From positions 8,520,061-8,584,060 of the forward strand of contig NC_040013.1 of the NCBI RefSeq assembly GCF_000972845.2: a DNA stretch of 64,000 bases, in the 5' to 3' direction. The notes under the pieces are model-generated. The model worked only from the letters and a program-made list of their open reading frames with translations. It ran no database searches and was not told where the DNA came from. This document shows, piece after piece, positions 24,260 to 36,190 of this stretch (positions are counted from its first letter, which is position 1; every line of letters begins with the position of its first letter). The translations under genes were made by a program, and so were the position numbers. The DNA is from Larimichthys crocea (lineage: Eukaryota; Chordata; Actinopteri; Sciaenidae).

Positions 24260-27200
24260 CCCTGATGCTGATAAACTGGCCAAGGCTTTGGGGATTCAAG
24301 AAGGTCCCGTCGGGAATAGGGTAGGGGTGAGGTGTGTGTGTGTGTATGGGAGGGGGTGTTATAGTGGACTTTAAGTCTACTTCTAATCACTGGGCTTTTC
24401 AGAAAGGATAAAAGAAAGGAGAATGGGGGCTTGGTTTGGGATGGAATTAGGCCCTGATGGAGCTGGGGATAAGATTGTTGGGCTTTGATTTGATCACACT
24501 GTTTGCTTGAAAGCTTTTGAGTAGCATGTTTGAGCAAATCTACCCTGCACTTGGAATGTACTATAAGGCTTGGGTGAAATACATTGGTAATAATAAAAAT
24601 TATATATTTTTTTTTATACTTTAGTAGTCGCTAAAGGGGATTTTTCAATTACCCTCCACATCCCAGTGGGTCAGCTACAGCTAAAGAGCAGCTTGTAGAA
24701 TCATTGCCTTGCACAACTCTTCTTTGAACCCGTCGACAACTGCCGTGCGTCATGCATAACGCAACCTTTCTTTTCATAGCCGCTCATAATTTATATTATA
24801 TTCATTGTATTGGCATGGTGCTACCAATGGCTTCTGCACTGCACAACGTTTCCAGCTAATGAATCATAATCCCCCGGGGAAATGCAATTCATTTCATTCA
24901 TGCTAATTTCTGGGTATTCCTTGATCCATTCCTTCAAACTCCCCTTGTTTGACTGTTGCCGCATGGGGGACACTTATGCCATTCAAGTGAGAACACAGGA
25001 CAATTATCATTGATTCATGCGCCATAAAAGCAGGGCAGAGTGAGACAGAATCTTATGAAACGTGGCTTGCCAAAATACTGTCAGAGTCGGAGGTTTGATG
25101 GCTCACTCGTCCGTAGCCTCCGCATCATGTTGTCTTCACCAGCTGTTGTTTGACAGAAAGGGATTCTTCCCGCAGTGTGCAAAGACACAGCTATCAACTT
25201 AAGAGGCTTGACAGCAACACACTGTGGAGCCGTTTTTCTACTGTATTATAATAGGTATTACTGTTGGAGCATCTGCAAATGGCATAACAATATCACACAA
25301 TCTCTGAAAGCAGATTGGAACCCTGGTGGTCTTTTTCTCTATGAAAGGGCCTAGTATTTCTTCACGATTTGCGATTGTTACTGTAAAAAAAGTTGTTCTA
25401 TTTTTGTAAAATACGCCATAAATATTCTTTCAGCATTTTATGGTGGTTTCGTGTCATAAGATTGAGTGATTGCAGTGGAACCAAGACTTAGAAAAGTGCA
25501 CCAACCAATACAGTCCTGGGAAGCAGTGAAAGAAACTGCCTTTTATTGATCTGTCCTAATTACAGGAGTCAATAAAATTTATGGCTTTCAAGCCTGCCAG
25601 AAGCCACTTATATGGCATACTGAGTTAAGCAATCACCTCTAATGGCAAGTGATCAAATGATATACTGTTCTGCCAAACAAAAACAGTACAGAACAAATAT
25701 GGAGGGGTATAAAATCCAGTCTGGAGCCGCATTGCCTAACACGGCCGCCTGAGCTGAGCAGTTGTTGTTTTTATCCTCTGCCTGAACAACAATTGATAGC
25801 AAATCATGAAATAAACTACTACCTGCTATTTTGTGTGGCTTGCCAAAAGTCAACACGCCGCCATGAATATGAAAATAACCGCAATGTGTTCAAGATCCTT
25901 TTACCAGTTTTCCCATTGTATACTTGCCCTTTCACTATTCACTCCTCTCTAACCATATCAGCAAAAGGTGCAACATCCTCGCAACCGCATTCTCCGTCAA
26001 CATCGCTATAAATCAGCACAGCTGAGATTCAGGGCAATTTGATGAATGCAGTCAAATCCAGCGTCTGCCTATGTAGACAGTAAAATGCAATGTACAATAC
26101 AATGCACGCTGCTGGGAGCCAAGCTCCCAACACTTAGTAGATCATCGTAATTAAAACATAAATTGGAGGTATTGAGCTGCGTGCAGTCGCCAGCACAAGC
26201 TCCAGGGAAGCATTGATTCATGCATGCACTTGGAAACAATTGCTCTGATTTGCACAGAGTAAAATATAGAAGCCTTGTAAATAAAATCAATAGCAAACAA
26301 GCTGCCTAGGCTCTTCAGATAGTAGACATTGAATTACAATCAGGCAAATAATGCTTGAGGTATGAAGAAGCATGTGTGCAACACACACAAACAGGGGCGG
26401 CTTTGTGTAACTAGTGGACTTTGATGTTTATCTGAAGTCTGAATAGTTAAAGTCTGTCTTCTGGTGAGGGGTAATGGGAAGGATAAAGGTCTTGAGTAAT
26501 AACAACACAGCCCTGATGCAATCTTTATGACATTTATGAACAACTGAACAATAAAACATATTCTGGTAAACATGTACAAAATGTATGGGCTGAAATATGT
26601 GCCACCAGAAATTGAGTTTGAATCATTTCTATTTCTTTTTTCTTTTTTTTCTAAAAAAAAACTGAATTTGAATCACATCATTTGAATTTGTATTGTCCAA
26701 TTTGAATCACTGCATTGAAAAACTGAATCTGGATTGCAATTTTAAAAATTTGAATTCATTAGTTTTGGAACTGAACATTGAGTTCTCTATATATAATCTA
26801 TCATCTACTATAAACATTAGTGTGGCAATAGAATTCACACACCTGCTACTGTGCAAGGCCTGCGAGAGTACCCATTTAGAAAATGCCATACCTTGCTTGT
26901 GAAATAGTACTAAACTAATTCTCCAGCTACTTCACCTTGAAAAGAAATGGTACATGCTGTAGGATCAGAAGGTTACATGAGAAATAATCTATGTATGCAG
27001 TATCTGTTCAAATCTACCTATTCTGCAAATTAATTTCAACTTCAAGGTTTAATTTTGAAAGCACACTTCAGATTTTTGTTTTTCTATGTAAAGCCAATAT
27101 AGCACGATGAAAGACCAGAAGTGCAAATGTTGCTATCTACAGAGGTGCCATGTGTTATGGATGAATGAATATTCCTTGAAACAGCTCTGGGCACACACAT

Positions 27201-27420
27201 GAACCCTGTGCTCCACTTTTATAATTCACATCTTGTAATGACTTGTATGTGTAAAGCAACAATGCTGCACTAACTGCACAAGCTATTCTTTAAGTCAATT
27301 TTGTACCAGATATATTTGATAGAAGTATGAATGATATTGACTTTAAATCATGTAATCGCCTGGTTCCTGGGAATGTTTCTTAGACTAATCGTCTTGCTGT
27401 GGGTAGTGTCCTTCATTGCT
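24260..27420. other. Noncoding stretch with CNE-like block
   Basis: Positions 24,650-25,200 are high-complexity, contain scattered CpG and TAAT cores (GCTAATGAATCATAATCCCC; ATGCTAATTT) and look like a conserved noncoding element. A short GT run lies at about 24,334-24,346. From 25,200 on, the DNA is AT-rich and intron-like with nothing gene-like. Confidence 0.3.
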
Positions 27421-27424
27421 ACCA

Positions 27425-27720
27425 GCCTCACATGGGGAAAAAAGAGAGGGGTCAGGAGTAAATGGATAAAAGTAAAAGAGAGAGGATGGAGAAAGTATAC
27501 AGATGAGCGCTGGCATGACGACAGCTATGGCAGGGAAAGAGGCTCCAGCAAAAGAGTGGGCCGGATGCGTAGGGAAAATTGGATAGGGAAACAACAGAGG
27601 GAGGGGAGAGGCAGTCAAGAGTAGATAGCGAGGGTAGAGGGGCGGGAGAATGAGAGCAGGAGATGAAGGAGAGAGGGAAAATTGGAGAAAAGCAAAGGAA
27701 GGTGGTGGAGGAAAAGCTTT
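27425..27720. repeat. Purine-rich (plus-strand) tract
   Basis: About 300 bases dominated by A and G on the plus strand, the mirror of the pyrimidine tracts at 18.9-19.5 and 22.3-23.0 kb. It creates the Arg/Lys/Glu-rich second half of the frame at 27,331-27,624. Confidence 0.55.
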
Positions 27721-27807
27721 TTCTCCTAGCCGTATACTGTAGCCTCAAAGCGGCTTTCATCCGCCCTCACATCAACAGCCTCGGTTGAGAAACCCCTCTT
27801 CGAACTC

Positions 27808-27827
27808 CACACACACACACACACACA
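27808..27827. repeat. (CA)n microsatellite
   Basis: About ten CA units, then an imperfect ACACACAC after TAG. Confidence 0.9.
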
Positions 27828-28077
27828 TAGACACACACTAATCATGCCAAAAAGCGTCCTTTGACAGTAATCACCGGTCTACCTTTTGGCATCATACAAA
27901 ACCTTTTTATGCATTTTGTTGCTACAGGGAACTGCTTAAAAAAGGAATATAGAAAGCCTAAAAAGGTTTTCTCTAATTACGGCCAGAATGAGCTTCACGA
28001 GCCAGCTGAATACCGAAGCCTTTCTAGTTTGAGAGACAAAGCCAGATTTGATAGATTGTTTTTCTTTTGCTTTACAG

Positions 28078-28135
28078 GAAATCAAAGGGGCCACTCACAC
28101 GGGAATCATAGGACAGAAGAGACAAACATCAGCAT
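28078..28135 (+). CDS. Candidate isolated exon, plus strand (58 nt)
   Basis: A strong acceptor (pyrimidine-rich TTTTTCTTTTGCTTTACAG, AG at 28,076-28,077) is followed 58 bases later by a strong donor, CAT|GTAAGTGC, with GT at 28,136. Two frames are open: EIKGATHTGIIGQKRQTSA (frame 0) and NQRGHSHGNHRTEETNIS (frame 2); the third has a stop. Fifty-eight is not a multiple of three, so skipping would shift frame. I recognise neither peptide. No partner exon was found on the plus strand within the window. It could be a coding or alternative exon of a long-intron gene, an exon of a noncoding RNA, or chance splice-site pairing. Confidence 0.3.
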
Positions 28136-29919
28136 GTAAGTGCAAAGGTATATCTTTAAACATCTTTCCTGTATATTAGCATAATACTGTGTTTATATAG
28201 GCTCAAATTAAGTTTTTTTCTCAATATATTAAGTGCGTGCACGCAAAGCTACACACTTACATACGCACAGCCTGAATAAATGCTAGGAGCAGAGGGGAGA
28301 CAAAGGAATTAAAGCGAGACTGACTAACAGAGTATGACATGTCCAAGGCCTATCACTAATTATGCCCCCACTGCAACAAACTGTTCCCTTACTGTGATCC
28401 ACTGAAACTGAAGACAAGGGAAGAGGCTGCAGCAATTATTGCTGAAGTCACCTTACAAGTGAAGTGTACGTTAGTCATAAGACAGTGTCAGGATATGGAA
28501 TGAGGATAATCAATAAAGATGCTTTTGTAGTGTGTTATAACAATGTTTTTTGGGACATGCTAATTAAGTGCATTATGTAAACTGAACCATATCTGTGATT
28601 ACGTTATTTCTAAACCCAGCACCTGCTTGCAGGTGATTAATAGTCACATTGTGTTTAACTAGGAAGTTCATCAGTGGCTATAACGGCACTAAATATTTAA
28701 AAACTGCTTTTATTCGTTTTGGTGTGTGGATGATAAACTCCGTTGCAACCCTTCTGTGCAGCTTAGACTTTAGAGTTTTGTTTCATATGTGCTTGAATTT
28801 TAAAGGTTGCCATACAGGTTCTCCATATTCATCAACCTACAAATGAATAGCACTGTAAAGCAAAGGAAACTTTAAATTGATACTCTTAGTCGAGAGAGGC
28901 TAAGGAGCAGATCACATGCTAATGATTGTTTACGAAAAAAAAAATGCTGGATTTATTTTATTTTTTTTAGTCCTCTTTACATATGTTAACTTCAGCATCG
29001 CAGGGTGTAATTATGTAGGTTTATTCATTTATATACATGGGAGGTCTCATGTATATCATATCTGTGCCCACACAACATCACGGTTCTGAACCCGTTAGCC
29101 AATACTTCAGGATGGTAATTCAAAAGTTGCATATAATGTGTTCAGTAGAAGCTCTGTGTTAATCTTGTCTTTTGCATGGATGAATAAGAGTTCCCTTGTT
29201 TCTGAGACAGACCAGTGTTCCGACATTTTTCCCAAAATATGCTTTCTTTTAATTAAATCTTTTGCGACTTTTGTGATTTGCTCACATCCGCTACCTAAAA
29301 CCATTATTCATCTCCCACCTGTTGGCCAAACCCAGCCCTGGTCTCTCTTCTGGGTGAATCAGAGCAAATGAATAGCATCTCAATTAGGAAATGTGGGGCA
29401 CTCTTCTCTAATGCAGCTTCAGTTTGTGGTATGTCTTAGCAGAAACACAATCATACATACAATGCAAACACAATCAGATCTGGTTCATTTCGCAGACAAT
29501 CTGCACACGCTGAGAACACCCACATGGATTTATGTTGTTATCAAATGACCCACATGCCCCACTTAGAATTGTGGGACTCCTCTAGTTTTTCCACAATGCG
29601 CCAATGCATGGGTAACGGTGATGATGGGCGAGGCTGAGATGTTGCGGCATGCCATTTATCTCTGTCAGACGTGGTTGAACACAAGTTCTTATTGGCTGGG
29701 CAGGATTCGTGATTGCTAAAGCGGCACCCCAGTCTGAGACCATGCTAATTAAACAGTGGGGAGAAAAGAGCAAGAGGCCTTCACTCCCTGTCCTCCGAGG
29801 CTCCATTCTGCTGCAACCAGCATTAACGCAGTCCTGAGACCGAGCAGAAATGGAAAAACCAGCTTAAAATGCCATGACCCATCTTTGCTGTTGACTTTAC
29901 AATGATTGCAAAAGCTTAC
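28136..29919. other. Noncoding stretch, no gene seen
   Basis: Unique AT-leaning DNA with short featureless frames; nothing stands out beyond the two flanking exon candidates. Confidence 0.4.
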
Positions 29920-29957
29920 CTTTCAGCACTCAAGCAACCTTCCCAACAGATCAAGAG
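29920..29957 (-). other. Candidate short exon, minus strand (38 nt)
   Basis: On the minus strand a long pyrimidine-rich tract (TTTTTTTCTCTTTGTGTTGT, then TGTCCTGCAG) forms a very good acceptor ending at 29,958. Thirty-eight bases later there is CTGAAAG|GTAAGC, a near-ideal donor. Only one frame is open, giving LLICWEGCLSAE. The peptide is not recognisable and the length is not divisible by three. It lies on the same strand as the exon at 61.6 kb and the leader exon at 11.3 kb, so it could be a noncoding or alternative exon of such a transcript. There is no transcript evidence. Confidence 0.25.
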
Positions 29958-32900
29958 CTGCAGGACAACAACACAAAGAGAAAAAAACACATGTTAGATT
30001 ACAGTTTATTCCGAACCATCATAAACGCTGTTCAGATAAGAAGTTGATGTCATTTGTGGGAAGGAGTTCAAGAGGCATGGGAGTAGATAGCAGTAGATTC
30101 TGTTGTTAGGAAATCATTTTAATTACAGCTACAGCAACACAGTGATCTGCTGCCCTGAGCTGAGCACACATTCAGTACTGCTATTGCTTTTTATAGTGTA
30201 AAGGGCAAACATTTATTACCCACTGATTACATTTGGCAGGCATATGTGTCTGATACTTAAGCCCTTGTAATTTTCCAACCCGTTACAAAACCCACTTCTT
30301 CACCGCTGATATTCAATCACCGCTTCAATGTGGTATATCTCCCATGGATTTCATTGGGGCACAAAAAAAAAAAAGGAGTTGTGAGAACAAAGGGGGGAAA
30401 GGGAGTTAGGGGAAGCACTGAGCAGCTTTTTAGTTCAGGACTAATTAAAATGTGGGCGGCACTCAAAAGGTCAGAGATTGACCAAAAAAAAAAAAAAAAG
30501 AGAGAGAAAAAAGGGGAACGTCACTGCTGATTGTGTGCATAAGGCGCTGAAGGTCTTGTAGATTAATACCAAGTTCACTTTCAAAAGGGAAATCGAAAGA
30601 GATGGGAGAGAGAATTAGTCGTGTGACTGATAAACAGCATATCTCCATGCTCTGTTCCCTTCTCTTTTCTTTTTTTTTTCTTTTTTTTTCCAACTGGGAG
30701 ATAAAATTCAGGCTTGGCAATGGTTGCCAGCACAATTGATTCTGGCAGAGGAATATGACTGCAGAGTATGAGGGCTAAGTATCTGAATAGCTGCTGTCAA
30801 AATGCTGAAGGGGAATTTATTCCTAGTTTATATGCAAGCTATATCATGGAGTTTCTGAGACTAAATGGCCACAGTTTGATGTACAGTATGCTGTCATTTC
30901 ACCAGCGTATAATCACGGAGCTGTTCTAGGCGCAGGCTTATGGGTGCTGTGCCTGGATTCAGTGAATGCAATGAAAGCATACAGTCATTTGCTAGGATAT
31001 GACAAATCCTTTGCATTTCAAAATATAAAATAGTCTTTGAACTGTTGTTGTAATTACCATGGCCTTAATATTGGTCTACATGTCAGCTTGTTATGTGTGA
31101 AAAACTTTTTGCACAATCTGATATACTTGAGCTTAAAAAAAAAAATCCATTTTCAATTAATCTCATCCCTTCAAAGATGATGCTCGGCATCGTTATATCT
31201 TGCATTAGGGGAATCTGATGTGAGCATAATTTTGGATAGAGCAAAATGGAGAGAGGGCAAAACACAACAGAGAGTTAGGAAGGAGGAAATTGGTAGCCCC
31301 ATTGTGTCTGATCCATCCCTTCACTAAAAAGGTTTCTTGACCGGTGGGGAATACAGAAAATGATTAATAGGTACATTGCAGCAATCAGCAGGCAATAAGA
31401 GAGCTACCTGTCAAAGGTCCGACCGCCCTTCATAGATTTATGGCTAATAATTGGCCATAAATGTAGCCACTCTGGTACTATCAGAACCTCACAGGGCCAG
31501 TTGGTTGGAGATACAAGCAGACGAGAATTAATCTGTTTTTGTTTTGTTTTTTTATGCCGAATACAGTGTGTGGAAATTCAGAAAATACAGTCTTGGGCCT
31601 GTGAGAAACTGAGAATAGCTTGAGAAAATAAGTTTCCCTCCTTAAAATAGACAGGCACAGTTAATGGTGCCCAAGCCTGTATTCACCTTATCATATGAAA
31701 AATGTTAGGATGGCAGACATTACCGCTTGTCATTTTACAGCATGCCATAAGAGAGTACACTTAACGGTACTAATTGGATAGTTTATTAAGATAATTTGCT
31801 GCTCAGTGTACACTCAGTACTTTGCAATCCTAAATACTCCATAGAGAACTCTACAGAGTAGATTTAACAAGCACTGTGTCTATTCAGTCGCAGTTTGACA
31901 GCACTTTGACAGGTTCTAGATTATGCCTTTTAAAAAAATCCCCCAATAATGAAACTAGCACGTGTAACAACTGGGGAAATAGACATGATGACCTTTTTAA
32001 AACACCATCTGTTGCAAAGAAGAAGAAAAAAAACACAGCAAGGCGAGATTAGAGAGTGAGTGGGAGACACCCACGGTGTTCCACTGCACTGTAAATGGCA
32101 AACAGTATCTCCACTTTTTGTAATTTGAAATGCCATTGTGCATTCACAATGATTTCATTCAAAAGCCTGTGGAAACATGTCTTAGCTTTTGTAATTAATG
32201 CAACTGTAAGATTGGATTGGCGCAAAGACGACTGTAAATTACTATGGAAAAGGAGAAGGGGAGCATGGCATTTCCATTTGTATCTGTGACAGGTGATCAA
32301 GATGGCAAAAGTGATATCAAACCTGATGAACAATGATGTTGTATGCCATTTATTCCAACACTAATGTGTCCCCCCCTCAACAATTCCCCTCTTCCACACT
32401 TCATGTTCACTGACTTCAGTTTCTATACTTTTTTTTCCCCTCCAAGATTCGAGACATCTCTTTTTCTGTCCACCTTTGGTGTCGGGGTCACTGTCCTCTC
32501 TGCCCCCCCTACCCCCCCCGGCCACCCTTCTATCCCTTTTTTCTTCCGCCTTTCGAAATTCGCTGTCCATTGCCCTCCTGACAGCCACCCATCAACCTGG
32601 GTGCAATTTAAAAAGCCCTTCAACAGCTGCCATTCCACAGGGCTGGCTATCAGTCCAGCTGCCAAAGCCCAGACAGGGACTCTGCTTCAGCAAGCAACTT
32701 TGAACGTCAGGTTGGTTCCCCCAATTCCAAATAAACTGAAGGTGAAAGACTCTATTTCTCAAAGATTGGTTCAGCTGAAGACAGGGGAGGCTGAGCTGGA
32801 GTTTGGAGGCAACATCGTTACTTCCTTCCTGATGCAGCCAACATCTGGCATGCAGCGTTGTGGTCTGGAGACAAATAGTGTGGCTTTACGTGGGCTGATG

Positions 32901-35900
32901 AACATGATTTAATAACACAAGCATGAAACAATGTGTTGAATTATATTTATAGACGTTATGATGCTTTTGAAAAAAGAATCAAGGCTCTTGGGAGAATACT
33001 GTAAGGGAGCAACATTTGTGGTTCTGCAGAGATTTATCACTTGCCTCTGTGTCTGTGTTCGAGCCAACTGTGTCTGCCTGCCTGCCTGCCTTTCTGCATG
33101 CAGACATTGCATACATTGCTTGTCTAAATGTGCATGTTGCCTGAAACAATCAAGTGAAAAGAGCTCAGGCTCGAGGCCGGGCAGCCTGCTGCTGTGCATT
33201 TCTCTCCACCATATGTCTTTGTCTAAAATATTTGCTGTGCACCGAATGAGGGATGAAATCAATCCAAGTGCTATTTTCCCACTTGCTCCTTCTCGAAGGC
33301 AGCAAAATTGTACTGATACTTGCCAGATCAGCCCACATTGTCAAATGTAACAACTGGCCCACCAGTGACATTCGCAGACAGACCATCTGGTCTCCAGCGT
33401 CCAATAGTCGTTTAGGGAAAGAATGGGAATGGCTGAAGCTTTTCTCCTGTCTCAATTAGCAACTGGGAGAGATGGATGTGAGAACCGCTCTGGTGCTAGG
33501 GACCAATCAAAGACGTGTGCCAGTTGGAAAATGTTTTGAGGTGGTCCAGAGGCACTAGTAGACTAAAATGTTACACCAAGAATGACTGAACAGATGAACC
33601 TGCTGGCCTTTAGTTTCACCCACTCAGCTGGACTTATGGTACACTCTATCTACACTGCCTGAAGATAAAATCAACAACACAGCAAGGTTGTGTCAAGGCA
33701 CTCGATAACACAAGATATGGTCCAACAAAAAACTTTTAGACTTGAGCTTTTAAAAAAAATGTATATATACTGTGTGTTTGTCCAGTCTGCTTTATGTTTT
33801 AGTAGTATTTAATTGTGTTTTATTAAGGTTTTAATAATGCAAATATTTAACAGTTAACCTAATAGCTCCTGCTGAGATCTATTTAGCAAATTCCACTTTA
33901 GCTGTGTTGTGTAAGTGCTGCATATAGCTGAAGGAGTGAAGCTATTTTCAACTACTGCTTCTGGACCGGCTACAGCTATTGTGCCGGGGACTCTTGCTGT
34001 CCGCCAAAGCTTTTAGCCCATTGTGGAGCAGCATCAGTTTTGCTCATAGCCACAAGACCACGTGGACAAAAGCTCCAGTTGGCTGGGTCACACTGTGAAG
34101 TACCTAGGGGATGTACGCATGTTTTGCATGGACTGAGGAGGGTAACTGTTGGGTCCATTAACATCAGAGAGGGCTACAGCTTTCCAAGCTGAAAAATTGC
34201 CCTAAGCGAGCTGGCATTATGGCGAAGCATCTTCCCTGATCCCATTCAGCAAAGAAAGTTAATGGAGTTGAAGTGGGTCGTCTAGAGTTAAATTGAATCT
34301 GCTGCCAATGGAAAAGCTTTGATGTAGCAAAGATTAAGCAATTGTTGTAATTTTATGTGCAAACCCGGAGTACCGTCAGCCTCGGAGAGAAATCTTTTTA
34401 AAATGATCTTAGTCCATCAGTGGTTGCTTTACTCTGATGGCAACAACATGCTGTGAAATACAGTATGTTTAGTAGGAGTAATGTGTTCAACCAGATAATA
34501 TTCTCACAGATGTCAATATGATGTGACAACAGGTCAAGCAGCACATGGGTCCATTTTTTTGTTTTGATGAAGACTTTTGAGCATGAATAAGGTCACATAT
34601 TTTTTCCCCCACTTGTCTCTGAAGCTCTAACAGCTTCTCTTTATCCAACAAGTGTAGAAGTCATGGATCTCTGGTGGGATATATCAGTTAATGGTAGAAC
34701 TGTCCTTCCCGTGCCCTTCTGTAATAGCTAAGCATCATTAGTGAGAGGGTTAAGAGAGGGCCCAGTCATCCATATGTTTCAATAATTACCTTCCACTTCT
34801 GTCGAGGCACATCCAGAAGGACCAAGCTAACATCTCAGCACCACAGATAAAATGAATGATGAGAAAAAATGTGTCTAAATGGATCTCTTTTCCCATCATG
34901 TCTCCCTTTTCTTGTTGCTTTTTTTCCATAAGAACATTTAAAGCAGGTGAAGGTGAAAGGTACAAATGTTCAGGTTTTATCGCATAAAAGAAGCTTTGGG
35001 TCATGCCTCAGCCTCGGTTGCAGAGGCAGCAGTCTCTGCACTGTGAGTGACACATTATTTCTCTGTAACCCCCACCACTCCCGCCCCTAACTCCCCCAAA
35101 TCAAAGCCCCCAATCTATTTTCTGCCTGGCTAGTCTTATGAAACTGCATATATTCTGTCAGATTACTCCCACCATATTCCCATACTGTTTAGTTCTTGGC
35201 TGTTTGAGAAACAGATTTGAAAATGAGGGACCAAAACAACACAGTATGTGTGACCTTGATCAGAGACTAGCTGCACTTCAGAGATTTAACGATGGCCATT
35301 TGTGCCTAAAAGATTAAATTCATGGTTACCTGATCCTGTGATGTGGTGAATATATTAGGAATTATGTTTAAGGCCTCGGAAGCACATTATCGTATCTCTA
35401 TCGTATTATGATGAGCATGTACAGTTGTTCATATTCTACCAGATGTCTTCATGGATTGTACAACCTCGGCTGAGGATGAATGGATGCATTTTAAGTAGAT
35501 GTGGTAAAGCTCACTATTCATACTTGTTCTGTTCTTGAAATATGGTTCATTTTTAAAAAGCGAACAACCCTGTCTCAGGGAAAACACTGAGTAAATTAAA
35601 ATGACCTTCAGTATTTTGCTTGAACAGGGCAATATGTTGTAATATACCATAATCTTATTGAGACAAAAATATTTTCTGCTACTTATCCTGTTAATGAAAC
35701 ATAACAAATGCACAAATTGCATGGGCTATAATCAACCGCAAAAAAAGTTGACAGTGAAAATTTCATTTGCTGGTAAAATTACCTGAATGTCCTTATTTAT
35801 TTTGAGCCTGAGCTCTTCTTGTGCATAAAAAGAAAATATTGAATGAGAGAAAGTAGCTGATAAAATTCACATAAGGATAAGAAAAATCTGGCTCCTCAGT

Positions 35901-36057
35901 TGATATGTGATCCACTGTGTTCAACATCTTGTTGAGCAAGTAGCATACAGTGATTTTTTTGTTTTGTTTTGTTTGTTTCTGCTGTTGTGAGATGAAACAG
36001 TGCATTTGCATACCATACAAACCAAAACCAAAGCTGAAAAACATTGAAATGCTCCAT
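29958..36057. other. Noncoding stretch, no gene seen
   Basis: Includes poly-A runs (30,361-30,374 and 30,484-30,499) and a T-rich patch at 30,668-30,690. The longest open frame in the window (32,343-32,912, 189 codons) starts in low-complexity T/C-rich sequence and has no recognisable domain or splice sites. Bases 33,150-33,470 have a CNE-like texture. Nothing else is supportable. Confidence 0.35.
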
Positions 36058-36190
36058 AGAACTGAGGGGAACTACAGAGTTGGTTGTATTTTCTGTTGAT
36101 TCATTTCTATGGGTGACCTTTTTAAATTACATGTAGTCGTTTGATCCATTGTTAATATAAAAATATTGATTTGGTGCAGCTTAAATATTC
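36058..36190 (+). mobile_element. Teleost dispersed repeat R2, copy B (partial)
   Basis: Shares CTGAGGGGAACTACAGAGT and the downstream TTTGATCCATTG phrase with the copy at 38,250-38,440. It continues with 'ttaatataaaaatattgatt' and 'tggtgcagcttaaat', as in a dispersed fish repeat I recall. Diverged, noncoding, class unknown. Confidence 0.55.

Noticed and set aside
27331..27624. Plus frame with a hydrophobic start then a basic tail (97 codons)
   Set aside because: Looks like a membrane anchor plus basic domain, but the basic part is the purine-rich tract. No homology recognised and no regulatory context.
32343..32912. Longest open frame in the window (189 codons, plus strand)
   Set aside because: Begins in T/C-rich low-complexity DNA, overlaps open antisense frames, has no recognisable domain and no promoter or splice context.
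32958..33350. Cys-rich plus frame (130 codons)
   Set aside because: The Cys run derives from CTG/TGC-rich repeats (CTGCCTGCCTGCC); no signal peptide, partner exon or known cysteine pattern.
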